Source: Polaromonas jejuensis NBRC 106434
GTDB taxonomy: Bacteria; Pseudomonadota; Gammaproteobacteria; Burkholderiales; Burkholderiaceae_C
Direction of reading: 5' to 3'
Length of the DNA stretch: 64,000 nucleotides
Assembly: GCF_001598235.1 (NCBI RefSeq)
Contig: NZ_BCYO01000015.1
Location: forward strand, 56,197-120,196
Shown here: piece after piece, positions 27,189 to 35,996 of the stretch
Layout: each line of letters opens with the position of its first letter
Position numbering within the stretch: the first letter of the stretch is position 1
Notes under the pieces: model-generated
Databases searched by the model: none
Seen by the model: only the letters and a program-made list of their open reading frames with translations
What the model was told of the DNA's origin: nothing
Position numbers and translations under genes: made by a program

Positions 27189-28811
27189 TCAAGCTACCTC
27201 CACTTCAAGCAACAGGGGCCGGGGGGAATGCAGGGCTTCGCGCAAGGCGCCGGCCAACCGGGCGGCATCGCGCACATGGATGGCGTCGCAGCCCTGGCCC
27301 CTGGCAAGGGCCAGAAAATCAAGTTCGGGCAGGTCGGTGCCCTGCAGGGTTTCGCCCGGCTGGAAGCCAAAGGTCGGAGCAAACTCCTGCAGCGCAGCGT
27401 AGCGGCGGTTTTTCAGGATGATGAAGGTAATGGGCAGCTTCAGCTGTGCGGCGCTCCACAAGGCCTGGATCGAATACATGCTGGAGCCATCGCCGATCAG
27501 GCCGATGACTTTTTTATCCGGCTTGGCGAGTGCCACGCCCACCGCCGCGGGCAGGCCGTGGCCCAGGCCGCCGCTGCACATGGTGTAGAAGGTTTCGCTG
27601 TGCAGTATGGGCAGGTAGTTCTGCATGGCCGCGCGCGAACTGGGCGCCTCTTCCACCACGATGGAGTCGGCAGCGCGCACTTCGGCCAGTGTCTGCATCA
27701 CATAGGCCACGCTCATCAACGCGGACGGTTCGGCCCTGGGGCGCGGTGGGCGTGGCGCCGGCAAGGCCCTGGCCTTGGGCGCCGGGCGGGCCAGCAGGTC
27801 CTGCACCCCCAGGCGAATGCCGCCCACGGCCGAGGTGCCCACGGGCGCCCAGGCGGCGATGCCGGGGTCTTCAATCAGTTGCACCAGTTGGGCGCCGGGG
27901 GGCACATGCGGGCCAAAGCCCTCAACGTGGTAGGTGAACGCCGCGGCGCCCAGGGCAAAAATCACATCGTGGCCGGCCAGCAGGCTCACAATTTTTTCGC
28001 GCATGGCCGGCAGAAAACCAGCAAACAGGCGATGGTCTTCTGGAAAGCCGCAGCGCCCTGACATCGGTGCGACCCACACCGCGGCGTTATGCCGTTCGGC
28101 CAGCGCCACCACCTCGGGCCAGGCAGCATCGCGGTCCACCGCGGCACCGACCACGAAAGCCGGGCGTTCGGCCGCATCCAGCGTGTGGCCGATGGCATTC
28201 AGCACGTGCGGCTCGGGCCGTGTTTCGGTGCTGACCAGGCGCGCTTGCACGGGTTCGCACGATTTCTCCCAGTCATCGGCCGGAATCGACACCAGCACCG
28301 GCCCGCGCGGTTGCTGCATGGCGATGTAGTAGGCGCGCGCAATGGCCAGGGGCACGTCCTCGGCGCGTGCGGGCTCGATGCTCCATTTGACATAGGGCTT
28401 GGGCAACTCGGTGGCTTGGCTCGAGAACAGGAAGGGGTCAAACGGCAGGATGGAGCGTGCCTGCTGCCCGGCGGTGATCACCATGGGCGTGCGGTTCTTG
28501 TGCGCCGTGAAGATATTGCCCATGGCATGGCCCACACCGGCCGCCGAATGCAGGTTGACAAAGGCGGCATTGCGCGTGGCCTGGGCATAGCCGTCGGCCA
28601 TGCCGACCACCACCGACTCCTGCAAACCCAGGATGTAGCGGAAGTCGGGCGGGAAATCCAGGAACAGCGGCAGCTCGGTTGAACCGGGGTTGCCAAAAAT
28701 GGTGTCGATCTTGAAAGCGCGCAGCAAATCCAGCACGGCTTCACGCACGCTGGTGTGGGGGGCCGGGCGGAGTGTTGTTGCCGTCAAGGGGAGGGCATTG
28801 GCCTGGGGCAT
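27189..28811 (-). CDS. mdlC: Benzoylformate decarboxylase
   Basis: ThDP enzyme of 540 residues that decarboxylates benzoylformate to benzaldehyde. With the start at 28811, the active-site residues known from the Pseudomonas enzyme are visible: Ser44 in NPGSTELPLF, Glu65 in LGLQESVVVG, His88 in VNLHSAAGVGH and the later His in FTYHVEGFG. The ThDP/Mg motif is GDGSSMYSIQALWSA. The start follows AGGACC; the longer reading to 28886 comes close to the divergent LysR gene and is not favoured. It is first of mdlC-aldehyde dehydrogenase-Bug. Mandelate racemase and dehydrogenase are absent, so the natural substrate may be another aryl 2-oxo acid. Confidence 0.88.
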   Translation of the reverse strand: MPQANALPLTATTLRPAPHTSVREAVLDLLRAFKIDTIFGNPGSTELPLFLDFPPDFRYILGLQESVVVGMADGYAQATRNAAFVNLHSAAGVGHAMGNIFTAHKNRTPMVITAGQQARSILPFDPFLFSSQATELPKPYVKWSIEPARAEDVPLAIARAYYIAMQQPRGPVLVSIPADDWEKSCEPVQARLVSTETRPEPHVLNAIGHTLDAAERPAFVVGAAVDRDAAWPEVVALAERHNAAVWVAPMSGRCGFPEDHRLFAGFLPAMREKIVSLLAGHDVIFALGAAAFTYHVEGFGPHVPPGAQLVQLIEDPGIAAWAPVGTSAVGGIRLGVQDLLARPAPKARALPAPRPPRPRAEPSALMSVAYVMQTLAEVRAADSIVVEEAPSSRAAMQNYLPILHSETFYTMCSGGLGHGLPAAVGVALAKPDKKVIGLIGDGSSMYSIQALWSAAQLKLPITFIILKNRRYAALQEFAPTFGFQPGETLQGTDLPELDFLALARGQGCDAIHVRDAARLAGALREALHSPRPLLLEVEVA

Positions 28812-28924
28812 CTGAAGGGTCCTGGTTTTGGGCGGGTAGAGCGCGCGACTTGCGTTGTTGGCGAATCTTCGGTGCTGGCCTGTCATAAATCAATAAAATA
28901 AAAAGACTAAGTAGTATTAGATAC

Positions 28925-29827
28925 ATGCATATAAAAGACATCGACCTGAATCTGCTGCGGCTGTTTGACGCGGTGTACCGCACCCGCAACGTCAGCCGCG
29001 CGGCCGAGTTGTTGGACCTGACCCAGCCCGCCGCCAGCCAGGGCCTGACGCGGCTGCGCCTGCTGATCAAGGACCCGCTGTTTGTGCGTGCCGGCGGCGG
29101 TGTGCAACCCACCCCCAAGGCCGACCGCTTGGCCGATGCGGTGCGCAGCGCGCTAGGCACGCTGGAGCAGGCGCTCAATGAGTCGGCGCTGTTTGAGCCG
29201 TTGCAGTCGCGCAAGGTGTTTCGCATCCACATGAGCGACATTGGCGAGGGCCGTTTTCTGCCGGATCTGATGGTGGCGCTGCGGCGGCTTGCGCCAGGCG
29301 TGCGCCTGGAAACCTTGCCGCTGGCCAGCAGCGACATTGCCCAAACACTGGACAGCGGGCGCATCGACTTTGCGTTCGGCTTTTTGCCCACCGTCAAGGA
29401 TACGCAGCGCGTGCAGCTGCTCAAGGACCGCTACATCGTGCTGCTGCGCGAGGGGCATCCCTTCATCAAGCGGCGCCGCAGCGGCCAGGCGCTGCTGGAC
29501 GACCTGCACCAGTTGGAGTTTGTGGCGGTGCGCACCCACTCCGACACGCTGCGCATCCTGCAGCTGCTGCAGCTGGAAGATCGGTTGCGCCTGACCACCG
29601 AACATTTCATGGTGCTGCCGGCCATTGTCAAAAGCACCGACTTGGGGGTGGTGATGCCGCGCAATATCGCACGGACATTTGCCGCGGCCGGCGGCTACGC
29701 CATCATCGAGCCGCCGCTTCCCTTGCGGGATTTCACGGTGTCGCTGCATTGGAGCAAGCGCTTTGAGGCCGACCCCGGCAATCGCTGGCTGCGGCAGACG
29801 ATTGTGGATTTGTTTGCCGAAGGCTGA
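28925..29827 (+). CDS. LysR-family regulator divergent from mdlC
   Basis: Regulator of 300 residues of the NodD/NahR-like LysR subgroup, recognised from IDLNLLRLFDAVYRTRNVSRAA at its start and the CGCT-free effector domain at about 95-295. The 113-bp gap to mdlC is AT-rich and probably carries both promoters; no clear dyad was found. The NahR/LinR-type members usually answer aromatic compounds, which fits control of benzoylformate use. It ends 28 bp before the convergent acyl-CoA dehydrogenase gene. Confidence 0.88.
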   Translation: MHIKDIDLNLLRLFDAVYRTRNVSRAAELLDLTQPAASQGLTRLRLLIKDPLFVRAGGGVQPTPKADRLADAVRSALGTLEQALNESALFEPLQSRKVFRIHMSDIGEGRFLPDLMVALRRLAPGVRLETLPLASSDIAQTLDSGRIDFAFGFLPTVKDTQRVQLLKDRYIVLLREGHPFIKRRRSGQALLDDLHQLEFVAVRTHSDTLRILQLLQLEDRLRLTTEHFMVLPAIVKSTDLGVVMPRNIARTFAAAGGYAIIEPPLPLRDFTVSLHWSKRFEADPGNRWLRQTIVDLFAEG

Positions 29828-29855
29828 GAGCCTGTAGATCGGGAACAGGCCCTGG

Positions 29856-31022
29856 TCAATAGGACCTGGGCAGCCCCAGCACCTTCTCCGAGATGAAGTT
29901 CATGATCATCTGCGGACTCACCGGGGCGATGCGCGGAATGTAGCTCTCCCGCAGGAAGCGTTCGACGTGGTACTCGCGCGCATAGCCCATGCCGCCCAGC
30001 GTCAATATGGCGGTCTGGCAGGCGTCCTGCGCGGCTTCAGCGGCCAGGTACTTCGCCGTATTTGCCTCTGCGCCGCAGGCCTGATTCGCGTCATAGAGCG
30101 ACGCTGCTTTCAAGACCATCAGGTTGGCCGCTTCAAGCTGCATCCAGGACCGGGCCAGTGGGTGTGCTACGCCCTGGTTCTGCCCGATGGGGCGGCCAAA
30201 GACCACTCTTTCCTTGGCGTACTGCGTTGCCAGGCGCAGCGCCACACGTCCGAGGCCGATGGCTTCGGCAGCAATCAGAATGCGCTCAGGATTGAGACCA
30301 TGCAGGATGTACTCAAAGCCACGACCCTCCTCACCGATACGATCCGCTTCGCTCACGCGAAGCCCGTCTATGAACAGCATGTTGGAGTCCACGCCAGCGC
30401 GACCCATCTTGTCGATCTCGCGCACCTCCACATGCTCGCGGTCCAGCGCGGTGTAGAACAGGGTTAGTCCTTGCGTGGGCTTGCTCACGGCATTCAGCGG
30501 GGTCGTCCGGGTCAGAATCAGCATTCTGTCGGCCACCTGGGCGGTCGATATCCAGATCTTTCGGCCGGAAATCACATAGTGATCGCCATCACGAATTGCC
30601 TGGGTTTTGAGCTTGGTGGTGTCCAGTCCGGCATCCGGCTCCGTGACGGCGAAGCAGGCCTTTTCCGCGCCTGAAATCAGTGGCGGCAAAAAGCGCTGCC
30701 TCTGTGCTTCGGTGCCAAACACCACCACCGGGTTCAGGCCGAAGATGTTCATGTGGATGGCCGATGCGCCTGACATGCCGGCGCCGGACTCGCTGATGGC
30801 GCGCATCATCAGCGCTGCCTCGGTAATGCCCAGACCCGCTCCGCCTTGCGCTTGCGGCATGGCGATGCCCAGCCAGCCCGCCTGGGCTACCGCACGGTGG
30901 AACTCGTGCGGAAAGCCACCGTGAACGTCATGGTCGCGCCAGTAGTCAAGGGGAAATCGCTCGCACAGGCGCTCAATGGCGGCCACCAAAGCCTGCTGGT
31001 CTTCATTCAGGGAGAAATTCAT
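29856..31022 (-). CDS. Acyl-CoA dehydrogenase
   Basis: FAD flavoprotein of 388 residues that introduces a trans-2 double bond into an acyl-CoA, passing electrons to ETF. Seen are the N-terminal helical domain, CFAVTEPDAGLDTTKLKT (FAD/substrate loop) and ISGRKIWISTAQ. The C-terminal region has GRPIGQNQGVAHPLA and the ILTLGGMGYAREYHVERFLRE motif. The start overlaps the stop of the CoA transferase gene by 4 nt (ATGA), so the two are coupled. The acyl group is unknown. The CoA would be put on by the CaiB-type protein just upstream. Confidence 0.92.
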   Translation of the reverse strand: MNFSLNEDQQALVAAIERLCERFPLDYWRDHDVHGGFPHEFHRAVAQAGWLGIAMPQAQGGAGLGITEAALMMRAISESGAGMSGASAIHMNIFGLNPVVVFGTEAQRQRFLPPLISGAEKACFAVTEPDAGLDTTKLKTQAIRDGDHYVISGRKIWISTAQVADRMLILTRTTPLNAVSKPTQGLTLFYTALDREHVEVREIDKMGRAGVDSNMLFIDGLRVSEADRIGEEGRGFEYILHGLNPERILIAAEAIGLGRVALRLATQYAKERVVFGRPIGQNQGVAHPLARSWMQLEAANLMVLKAASLYDANQACGAEANTAKYLAAEAAQDACQTAILTLGGMGYAREYHVERFLRESYIPRIAPVSPQMIMNFISEKVLGLPRSY

Positions 31023-32236
31023 GTGGCTTGCCTTGTGACGCCCTTGGCCAGCAAGGTGCTAATGGATGAGTCGTCGTAACCTGCTTCGCGCAGCAGCTCG
31101 GCGCTGTGCTCGCCAACACGCGGTGTCAGCAGGCGAATGCCGGGTGGGGTTGCGCTGTAGCGGCCCACCGGCGCCAGCGTACGGATGTGTCCCTCCGTGG
31201 GATGCTCGAACTCGGGGAAAAAACCGACGGCATTGAGGTGTGCGTCTTCGACCAGGCTGTCCATCGTGTGCAGCCGGGTCACCGGTATGTCACAGGCCTC
31301 CAGCGCCAGCAGCCACTCTTCAGAACATCGGGTTTTCATGGCATCGGCCACAAAGGCATAGACGGCAGCGATGTTGGCGGCGCGGGCCGTGTGCGTGCAA
31401 AACATCGGGTCGCTCGCCAGGTCGGGCCGGTTGATCACCTTGAAAAAGCTCTGCCAGTGTTTGTCGTTATAGATGAGCACGCACAGGTAACCATCTGCAG
31501 TGGCATAAGGCTTGCGGTGTTCTGCCAGCAGCCGCGCGTAGCCCATATCGCCAAGCGGCGGCTCGAAAGTTTTGCCGCCCAGGTGGTCACCCAGGACGAA
31601 CTGCGACAGGGCTTCGAACATGGTCACCTCGACAGCCTGTCCCTGTCCGGTGCGCTGGGCGTGCAAGACCGCGCTCAACAGGGCAATGGCAGCCTGCAGG
31701 CCCACACTTCTATCAGCCAGCGTGACGGGGGCGTAACGGGGCACATCGCCGCTTTGCCGGGCAGAAAGCGAAGGCACGCCGGCCGCGCCCTGAATCAGGT
31801 CGTCATAGGCCGGCTTGCCGGCGTAGGGGCCGTCCTCGCCATAGCCAAAGGCTCCGATGTAAACGATTTTCGGGTTGACTGCCGCGACATCTTCATGGCT
31901 TAGACCCAGGCGCGCCATCGCCTGGGGCCTGACGTTGTAGATCAGTGCATCGCAGCCCGCAGCCAGCTTGAGGCAGGCTTCGCGTCCCTCGGGCTGCTTC
32001 AAATCAAGCACCACCGAGCGCTTGTTGCGGTTCAGGTGTATCGCCATGTGTCCCATGCCGGGGTTGCGCATCGGGCCGACCGCGCGCAGGTTGTCGCCGG
32101 CGGGCGGTTCTACCTTGATGATGTCGGCACCCAGGTCGCCCAGCGTCTGCGTGGCGTAGGGGCCCATGACGACGGAAGTCAGGTCAAGAATGCGGATCCC
32201 CTGGAGGGGACCCGTGTTGGGAGTCAAGGTGTTCAT
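31019..32236 (-). CDS. CaiB/BaiF family (class III) CoA-transferase
   Basis: Protein of 405 residues that moves CoA between carboxylic acids. Family landmarks are LQGIRILDLTSVVMGPYATQ, LGADIIKVEPPAGD, RNKRSVVLDLKQPEGRE and NVRPQAMARLGL. The catalytic Asp region is in PAYDDLIQGAAGV. The start MNTLTPNTGP at 32236 is favoured; the in-frame extension upstream runs into the Bug gene. It lies 19 bp after the Bug gene and overlaps the acyl-CoA dehydrogenase gene. Together they suggest activation and desaturation of an organic acid brought in by the Bug system. Confidence 0.92.
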   Translation of the reverse strand: MNTLTPNTGPLQGIRILDLTSVVMGPYATQTLGDLGADIIKVEPPAGDNLRAVGPMRNPGMGHMAIHLNRNKRSVVLDLKQPEGREACLKLAAGCDALIYNVRPQAMARLGLSHEDVAAVNPKIVYIGAFGYGEDGPYAGKPAYDDLIQGAAGVPSLSARQSGDVPRYAPVTLADRSVGLQAAIALLSAVLHAQRTGQGQAVEVTMFEALSQFVLGDHLGGKTFEPPLGDMGYARLLAEHRKPYATADGYLCVLIYNDKHWQSFFKVINRPDLASDPMFCTHTARAANIAAVYAFVADAMKTRCSEEWLLALEACDIPVTRLHTMDSLVEDAHLNAVGFFPEFEHPTEGHIRTLAPVGRYSATPPGIRLLTPRVGEHSAELLREAGYDDSSISTLLAKGVTRQAT

Positions 32237-32255
32237 TGGCGTTGGCGCGATGCAC

Positions 32256-33230
32256 TCATTCAGGCTGAATGCCCGCGTTCTTGACGAGCTTGGTCCACTT
32301 GACCAGTTCGGTCGCAACGAACACACCGAGTTCGTCGGACGTGCTGCCGAAGGCGTCGAATCCGAGCCCGGCGAACTTTTCCCGTGCCACTTTGTCGCTG
32401 GCAATCCTGACCAGGGCCTTGTTCAGTTTCCCGACAACATCTTTCGGTGTTCCCGCTGGTGCAAAAACGCCGTTCCATGACGTGATGTCAAACCCCTTGA
32501 AACCCGGCGTTGCAGCAATGGGCGGCAGCTCGGGAAACAGTTTGCTGCGCTCTTCGGTGGTGACTGCGAGCGCGCGCATCTTGCCTGCCTTGACGGTTGC
32601 CAGGCCGGCCGCGGTGTCGACGAACATCATGGAGACCTGCCCGCCGATGACGTCGACGATGGCCGGTGGCGTGCTCTTGTAGGGGATATGCAGCATGTCG
32701 ATGCCTGCCATGCCGGCAAAGGTGGCTCCTGCCACAATGCCCGTGCTGTTGCCGCTGGCATAACTGAGCTGACCGGGCCTGGCCTTGCCATAGGCGATCA
32801 GTTCGGCCACTGTCTTGACAGGCAGGCTGTTGTTGACGACGAGCAGAAAGGGCAGGTTGCCCATGCGCGACACGGGGGCGAAACTTTTGATCGGGTCATA
32901 AGGCAAACGCTTCATCAGGCTCGGATTGGCCGAGTGCGTGGTGTTGGTCGTCATGAACAGGGTGTACCCATCCGGGGCTGCCTTGGCCACGTACTCCGCG
33001 GCAATGGCGCCGTTCGCCCCCGCCTTGTTCTCCACGATCACCGTGCCTTTGAGCGTTTCCCCCAGGGCCTGTGCGGTGATGCGTGCAATGGCATCGGTTC
33101 CGCTTCCTGCCGCGAATGGCACGATCAGCCTGATCGGCTGCGTGGGATAGTCGGCGGCCTGCACCCCGAAGGTGGGGCCCAGGCCTGCGAGGGCGGCAAG
33201 CAGGCAAAGCTGGCGTCGATTAAGTTTCAT
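32256..33230 (-). CDS. Bug/TctC-family binding protein of the CoA-transferase operon
   Basis: Periplasmic receptor of 324 residues. Its signal peptide is MKLNRRQLCLLAALAGLG ending GVQAAD, and the mature protein starts YPTQPIRLIVPFAAGSGTD. IVENKAGANGAIAAEYVAK and HIPYKSTPPAIVDVIGGQVS are the family landmarks. It lies 26 bp after the cupin gene and 19 bp before the CoA-transferase gene. Its ligand is presumably the acid that the CoA-transferase activates; this is inferred. Confidence 0.9.
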   Translation of the reverse strand: MKLNRRQLCLLAALAGLGPTFGVQAADYPTQPIRLIVPFAAGSGTDAIARITAQALGETLKGTVIVENKAGANGAIAAEYVAKAAPDGYTLFMTTNTTHSANPSLMKRLPYDPIKSFAPVSRMGNLPFLLVVNNSLPVKTVAELIAYGKARPGQLSYASGNSTGIVAGATFAGMAGIDMLHIPYKSTPPAIVDVIGGQVSMMFVDTAAGLATVKAGKMRALAVTTEERSKLFPELPPIAATPGFKGFDITSWNGVFAPAGTPKDVVGKLNKALVRIASDKVAREKFAGLGFDAFGSTSDELGVFVATELVKWTKLVKNAGIQPE

Positions 33231-33256
33231 TTTGTCTCCTGTTTTTTTGGGGGGCT

Positions 33257-33655
33257 TCAGCGAATCACCCGGTCGGGGGACTCTTCATACGGCGGGCTGT
33301 AAATAACGAGAACCCGCACTGGTTCTTCACTGACCACCGTGAAGGTGTGCATCTGGTCAGCTGGAAAAAAGCAGCAGTCGCCCGGGCCCAGTTCGCAGCG
33401 TTGGCCTGCGACTTCTGCGACAGCGCGGCCTTGCAGCATGTAGCAGACCTGCTCGATGCCGGGGTGTGCATGGGGCAGGGCGCCTTTGCCCTTCTGGATA
33501 TTGCCGACCAAAACTTCGAGCTGTTTGGCGCCCACGGTTTCGGGCCCGATCAGTCGCTTGTTCAGCGTACCGGTGTGGTTGGCGGGGTGGTAGCCGTCAA
33601 TGTCCGCTTCGCGGATGAAGTAGTTGACGTGTTTGAGGGGCGGGGCGGGTTTCAT
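33257..33655 (-). CDS. Cupin-domain protein
   Basis: Single-domain cupin of 132 residues. The two cupin motifs are visible: PHAHPGIEQVCYMLQGRAVAE (motif 1, with His ligands and Glu at about 61-70) and GDCCFFPADQMHTFTV (motif 2, His about 103). Proteins of this size act as metal-dependent dioxygenases, isomerases or sensors; no more specific role can be read. It starts 3 nt after the IclR gene ends and is followed by the Bug gene, so it belongs to the IclR-led operon. Confidence 0.8.
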   Translation of the reverse strand: MKPAPPLKHVNYFIREADIDGYHPANHTGTLNKRLIGPETVGAKQLEVLVGNIQKGKGALPHAHPGIEQVCYMLQGRAVAEVAGQRCELGPGDCCFFPADQMHTFTVVSEEPVRVLVIYSPPYEESPDRVIR

Positions 33656-33658
33656 GCA

Positions 33659-34396
33659 TCAGTCTTTCTGTTCAATGGCTGCACAGGCCACGCGCAGCAT
33701 GGAAGCCAACCGCTCGATATTGGGCTCAATGCGGTAGAGCGGACCCACGATCGAGATCGCGTAATGTTCCGTCCCCAACTTGAAGGGCCAGGCAACCCCG
33801 GCCAGGTCCGGCAGTGTTTCACCGAGATTGGAAAACCAGCCTTTGCGCTGCGTCTCCAGCAGGTTGGCGGCCACCGCTTTGGGGGTTACCAGCGTGCGTT
33901 CTGTTTTCCGCACCATCTTCATGCCTGCCAGCGCGCGGGCCTGTTCTTTGGGCTCCAGGGTTGACAGCAAGGCCTTGCCTGCAGAGTTGCAGTAGGCGTC
34001 GCGCACTTCGCCCGGCTGGGCCGTGTAGCGGATGCTGCTGGGCGAGTCCAGTACGTCGAGGTACACCACGCGATACTCATCGCGGAATTTCGACAGCACC
34101 ACGGTTTCCGCGGAGGCATCGCGAAGCTCCTGCAGCGCGGGCTTTACCCGGTCCAGAACGGGGTCGTTGGCGGAAATGGTTTGAGCTATTTTGAGTAGCC
34201 GCCCCGTCGGGTAATAACCCTGGCGCCGGCCGATTTCGTAGAGATATCCGGTCAGCTCCAGTGTCCGGATCAAATTCAGGCAACTGGATGCAGGCATCTC
34301 AAGTTGCCGGGCCAATTCCGAGAGGGTCAAGGCCCTTTTTTCCCTGGAAAAAACCTCAAAAAGTTGAGAAATTTGTAATGTATTTTTCACTCCCAT
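33659..34396 (-). CDS. IclR-family regulator
   Basis: Regulator of 245 residues with an N-terminal winged helix (about 5-65, LTLSELARQLEMPASSCLNLIRTLE) and the GAF-like IclR effector domain (about 80-240). That domain includes AYCNSAGKALLSTL and ISIVGPLYRIEPN. It is the first gene of a five-gene operon reading IclR-cupin-Bug-CoA transferase-acyl-CoA dehydrogenase, so it is likely autoregulated. The 173-bp upstream region to 34569 shows no clear dyad or gene. Confidence 0.88.
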   Translation of the reverse strand: MGVKNTLQISQLFEVFSREKRALTLSELARQLEMPASSCLNLIRTLELTGYLYEIGRRQGYYPTGRLLKIAQTISANDPVLDRVKPALQELRDASAETVVLSKFRDEYRVVYLDVLDSPSSIRYTAQPGEVRDAYCNSAGKALLSTLEPKEQARALAGMKMVRKTERTLVTPKAVAANLLETQRKGWFSNLGETLPDLAGVAWPFKLGTEHYAISIVGPLYRIEPNIERLASMLRVACAAIEQKD

Positions 34397-34569
34397 GAAT
34401 TAAGTTTCGCCTGTATGAAAAATATAGTCAAGCCATTTTTTCCCGATTGAGAGAAGCTAGTCCGTGCAAAGAGGGCTATCAATCAGCTTCAAAGTGCCGG
34501 GGATGACGGCTCTGGCCAGGATGACAACAGGAAGCATGTGAGCGAATTCGGCGTCGATTCGCACCAATG

Positions 34570-35223
34570 TCAATGACTTCCGGGCGCTCTTGATTCCGTA
34601 GTGGCTGGGCCTTCATTGGAAGGTGCGGGCAACACGGCTGCAGCCTCTCTGCGCATCAGCGTACGCACGAGGCTGGCAAACCACACCAGCCCGATGGCGG
34701 CCGCCGTCCAGACCAGCCTTTGCCCCAACCGTTCCTGATCGTCGAGCAGGTAGGCGTTGCACACCCGTACCGGCGAGCTCTCAAACAGGGTGCCCACGAC
34801 GGCCATCATGGGCAGCACATTGCCGAGAAAGAACCCTTGCACCAGCCAACCAGCCGGTTGCCACGAGAGCCGCACCGCCGCGCCGCAAGCAAGCAGGGCC
34901 AGCCACTTGGCCAGCTCGATCCGGCCATCGAGCAGTGCCAGGTCGAGCAGGCGCGGAATCATCAAGATGGCCAGGATCAGTGCGGTGGCGAACAGGCCAC
35001 TGATGCCGTAAGCATTCCAGGCACTCAGGCGTAGCCGCCAGCGGGTTGGCAAGGCAGCAACCAGCAAAAATCCGGCCAAGGCGATCAGGGGATATTGAAT
35101 CAGCATGTGGGTGCTCATGCCGGCTTCCAGCCAGTGCCTCGCAGCGGGCAAGGCCAGCAAACCCAGCCATGCCAGGGCGGCGGAGGCCAGCCATAGGCGC
35201 CAGTGTTGCGGCAAGGGCTTCAT
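34570..35223 (-). CDS. Membrane protein of the oxidase operon, unknown function
   Basis: Protein of 217 residues with about six hydrophobic segments, for example LWLASAALAWLGLLALPAA, LIQYPLIALAGFLLVAAL and ATALILAILMIPRLLDLALL. It lacks haem-binding CxxCH and obvious catalytic motifs. The MLIQYPLIALAG stretch recalls CtaG-type copper-delivery membrane proteins, but the match is too short to name it. It is the last gene of the cbb3-type oxidase operon, 5 bp after the SCO gene, which suggests a role in oxidase assembly; this is inferred. Confidence 0.6.
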   Translation of the reverse strand: MKPLPQHWRLWLASAALAWLGLLALPAARHWLEAGMSTHMLIQYPLIALAGFLLVAALPTRWRLRLSAWNAYGISGLFATALILAILMIPRLLDLALLDGRIELAKWLALLACGAAVRLSWQPAGWLVQGFFLGNVLPMMAVVGTLFESSPVRVCNAYLLDDQERLGQRLVWTAAAIGLVWFASLVRTLMRREAAAVLPAPSNEGPATTESRAPGSH

Positions 35224-35228
35224 GGTCT

Positions 35229-35870
35229 TTATGGTGAAGAGCGGCTGGCCAGATCGCGCGCGTAGTCGAGTGCGAGCTGTTGCTCGGCATAGTCAAAGAT
35301 GCGCACCAGGCGACCCTGTTGATTGACCACCAGCAGCGCCGCATTGTGTTCGAAGTCGCCCCGCCCGTCGGGCACCACCACGACCTGGAATTCTTCCAGC
35401 AGGCGCTGGGTTTCCTGTGCGTCCTGAACGCGCGCAAAGCGCCAAAGGTCCGGATCGGCATGCAATCGCGCCGCATAAGTCTGCAGCACCTGCGGGCTAT
35501 CGTGCTGCCCGTCAAAGCTGATAGACAGCAGTTTCACCTGTTTGGCGTAGGCATCGGTTTGGCTGGCGGCTTGCAGCGTTGCCTGCAATTGCTGGTAAGC
35601 GCTGCCCAGCGCCAGGCAAACCGTCTGGCAACGGGTATAGACAAAGTCCACCAGCGTGACAGATCGGCCATCGGTCAGCCATTGGTGCAGTGGCTGTGCG
35701 GGAATGCCGGGCCCGTCAATCCGCACCGCAGGGGTGGCGACCGGCGCCAGGGCCACCTCGAGACGGCGCGCCCCTTCCGCGGTCCAGACCTGAAAATCAT
35801 GCGTCAGGCACGCTGCGCAGCCATAGCCGGCCAACGCCAGGCTTGCGCTCAGCAAAGTGGTGCGAAGCAT
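35229..35870 (-). CDS. SCO1/SenC family copper-binding assembly protein
   Basis: Protein of 213 residues with an N-terminal export signal or anchor (MLRTTLLSASLALAGYGC) and a thioredoxin-like domain. The SCO copper motif CxxxC is Cys81-Cys85 in YTRCQTVCLAL. The third ligand is a His in DFEHNAALLVVN near residue 176. SCO proteins deliver copper to oxidase subunits on the periplasmic side, in line with the oxidase genes just upstream. A lipidated or cleaved N-terminus is possible, as Cys18 and Cys21 follow the hydrophobic stretch. Confidence 0.85.
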   Translation of the reverse strand: MLRTTLLSASLALAGYGCAACLTHDFQVWTAEGARRLEVALAPVATPAVRIDGPGIPAQPLHQWLTDGRSVTLVDFVYTRCQTVCLALGSAYQQLQATLQAASQTDAYAKQVKLLSISFDGQHDSPQVLQTYAARLHADPDLWRFARVQDAQETQRLLEEFQVVVVPDGRGDFEHNAALLVVNQQGRLVRIFDYAEQQLALDYARDLASRSSP

Positions 35871-35959
35871 CAGGCCCGGCGCTCCCGGGCCGGCGGTTTC
35901 ATGCGGACCCCATGCGCCGTGGCTGCATCGGTCGCGATGGGCGCAATGGAGTCTGTCAT
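35870..35959 (-). CDS. Possible 29-residue ORF overlapping the SCO start
   Basis: A short reading frame, MTDSIAPIATDAATAHGV and 11 more residues, ends in a TGA that overlaps the SCO start codon by one nt (TGATG). Such overlap is typical of translational coupling. It has no hydrophobic segment, no known motif and only a weak ribosome site. It may be a real leader peptide or chance; I favour neither strongly. Confidence 0.25.
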   Translation of the reverse strand: MTDSIAPIATDAATAHGVRMKPPARERRA

Positions 35960-35996
35960 GTTGGTGTCTCGCACACCCCTCTCCGGACGTTGCTGT

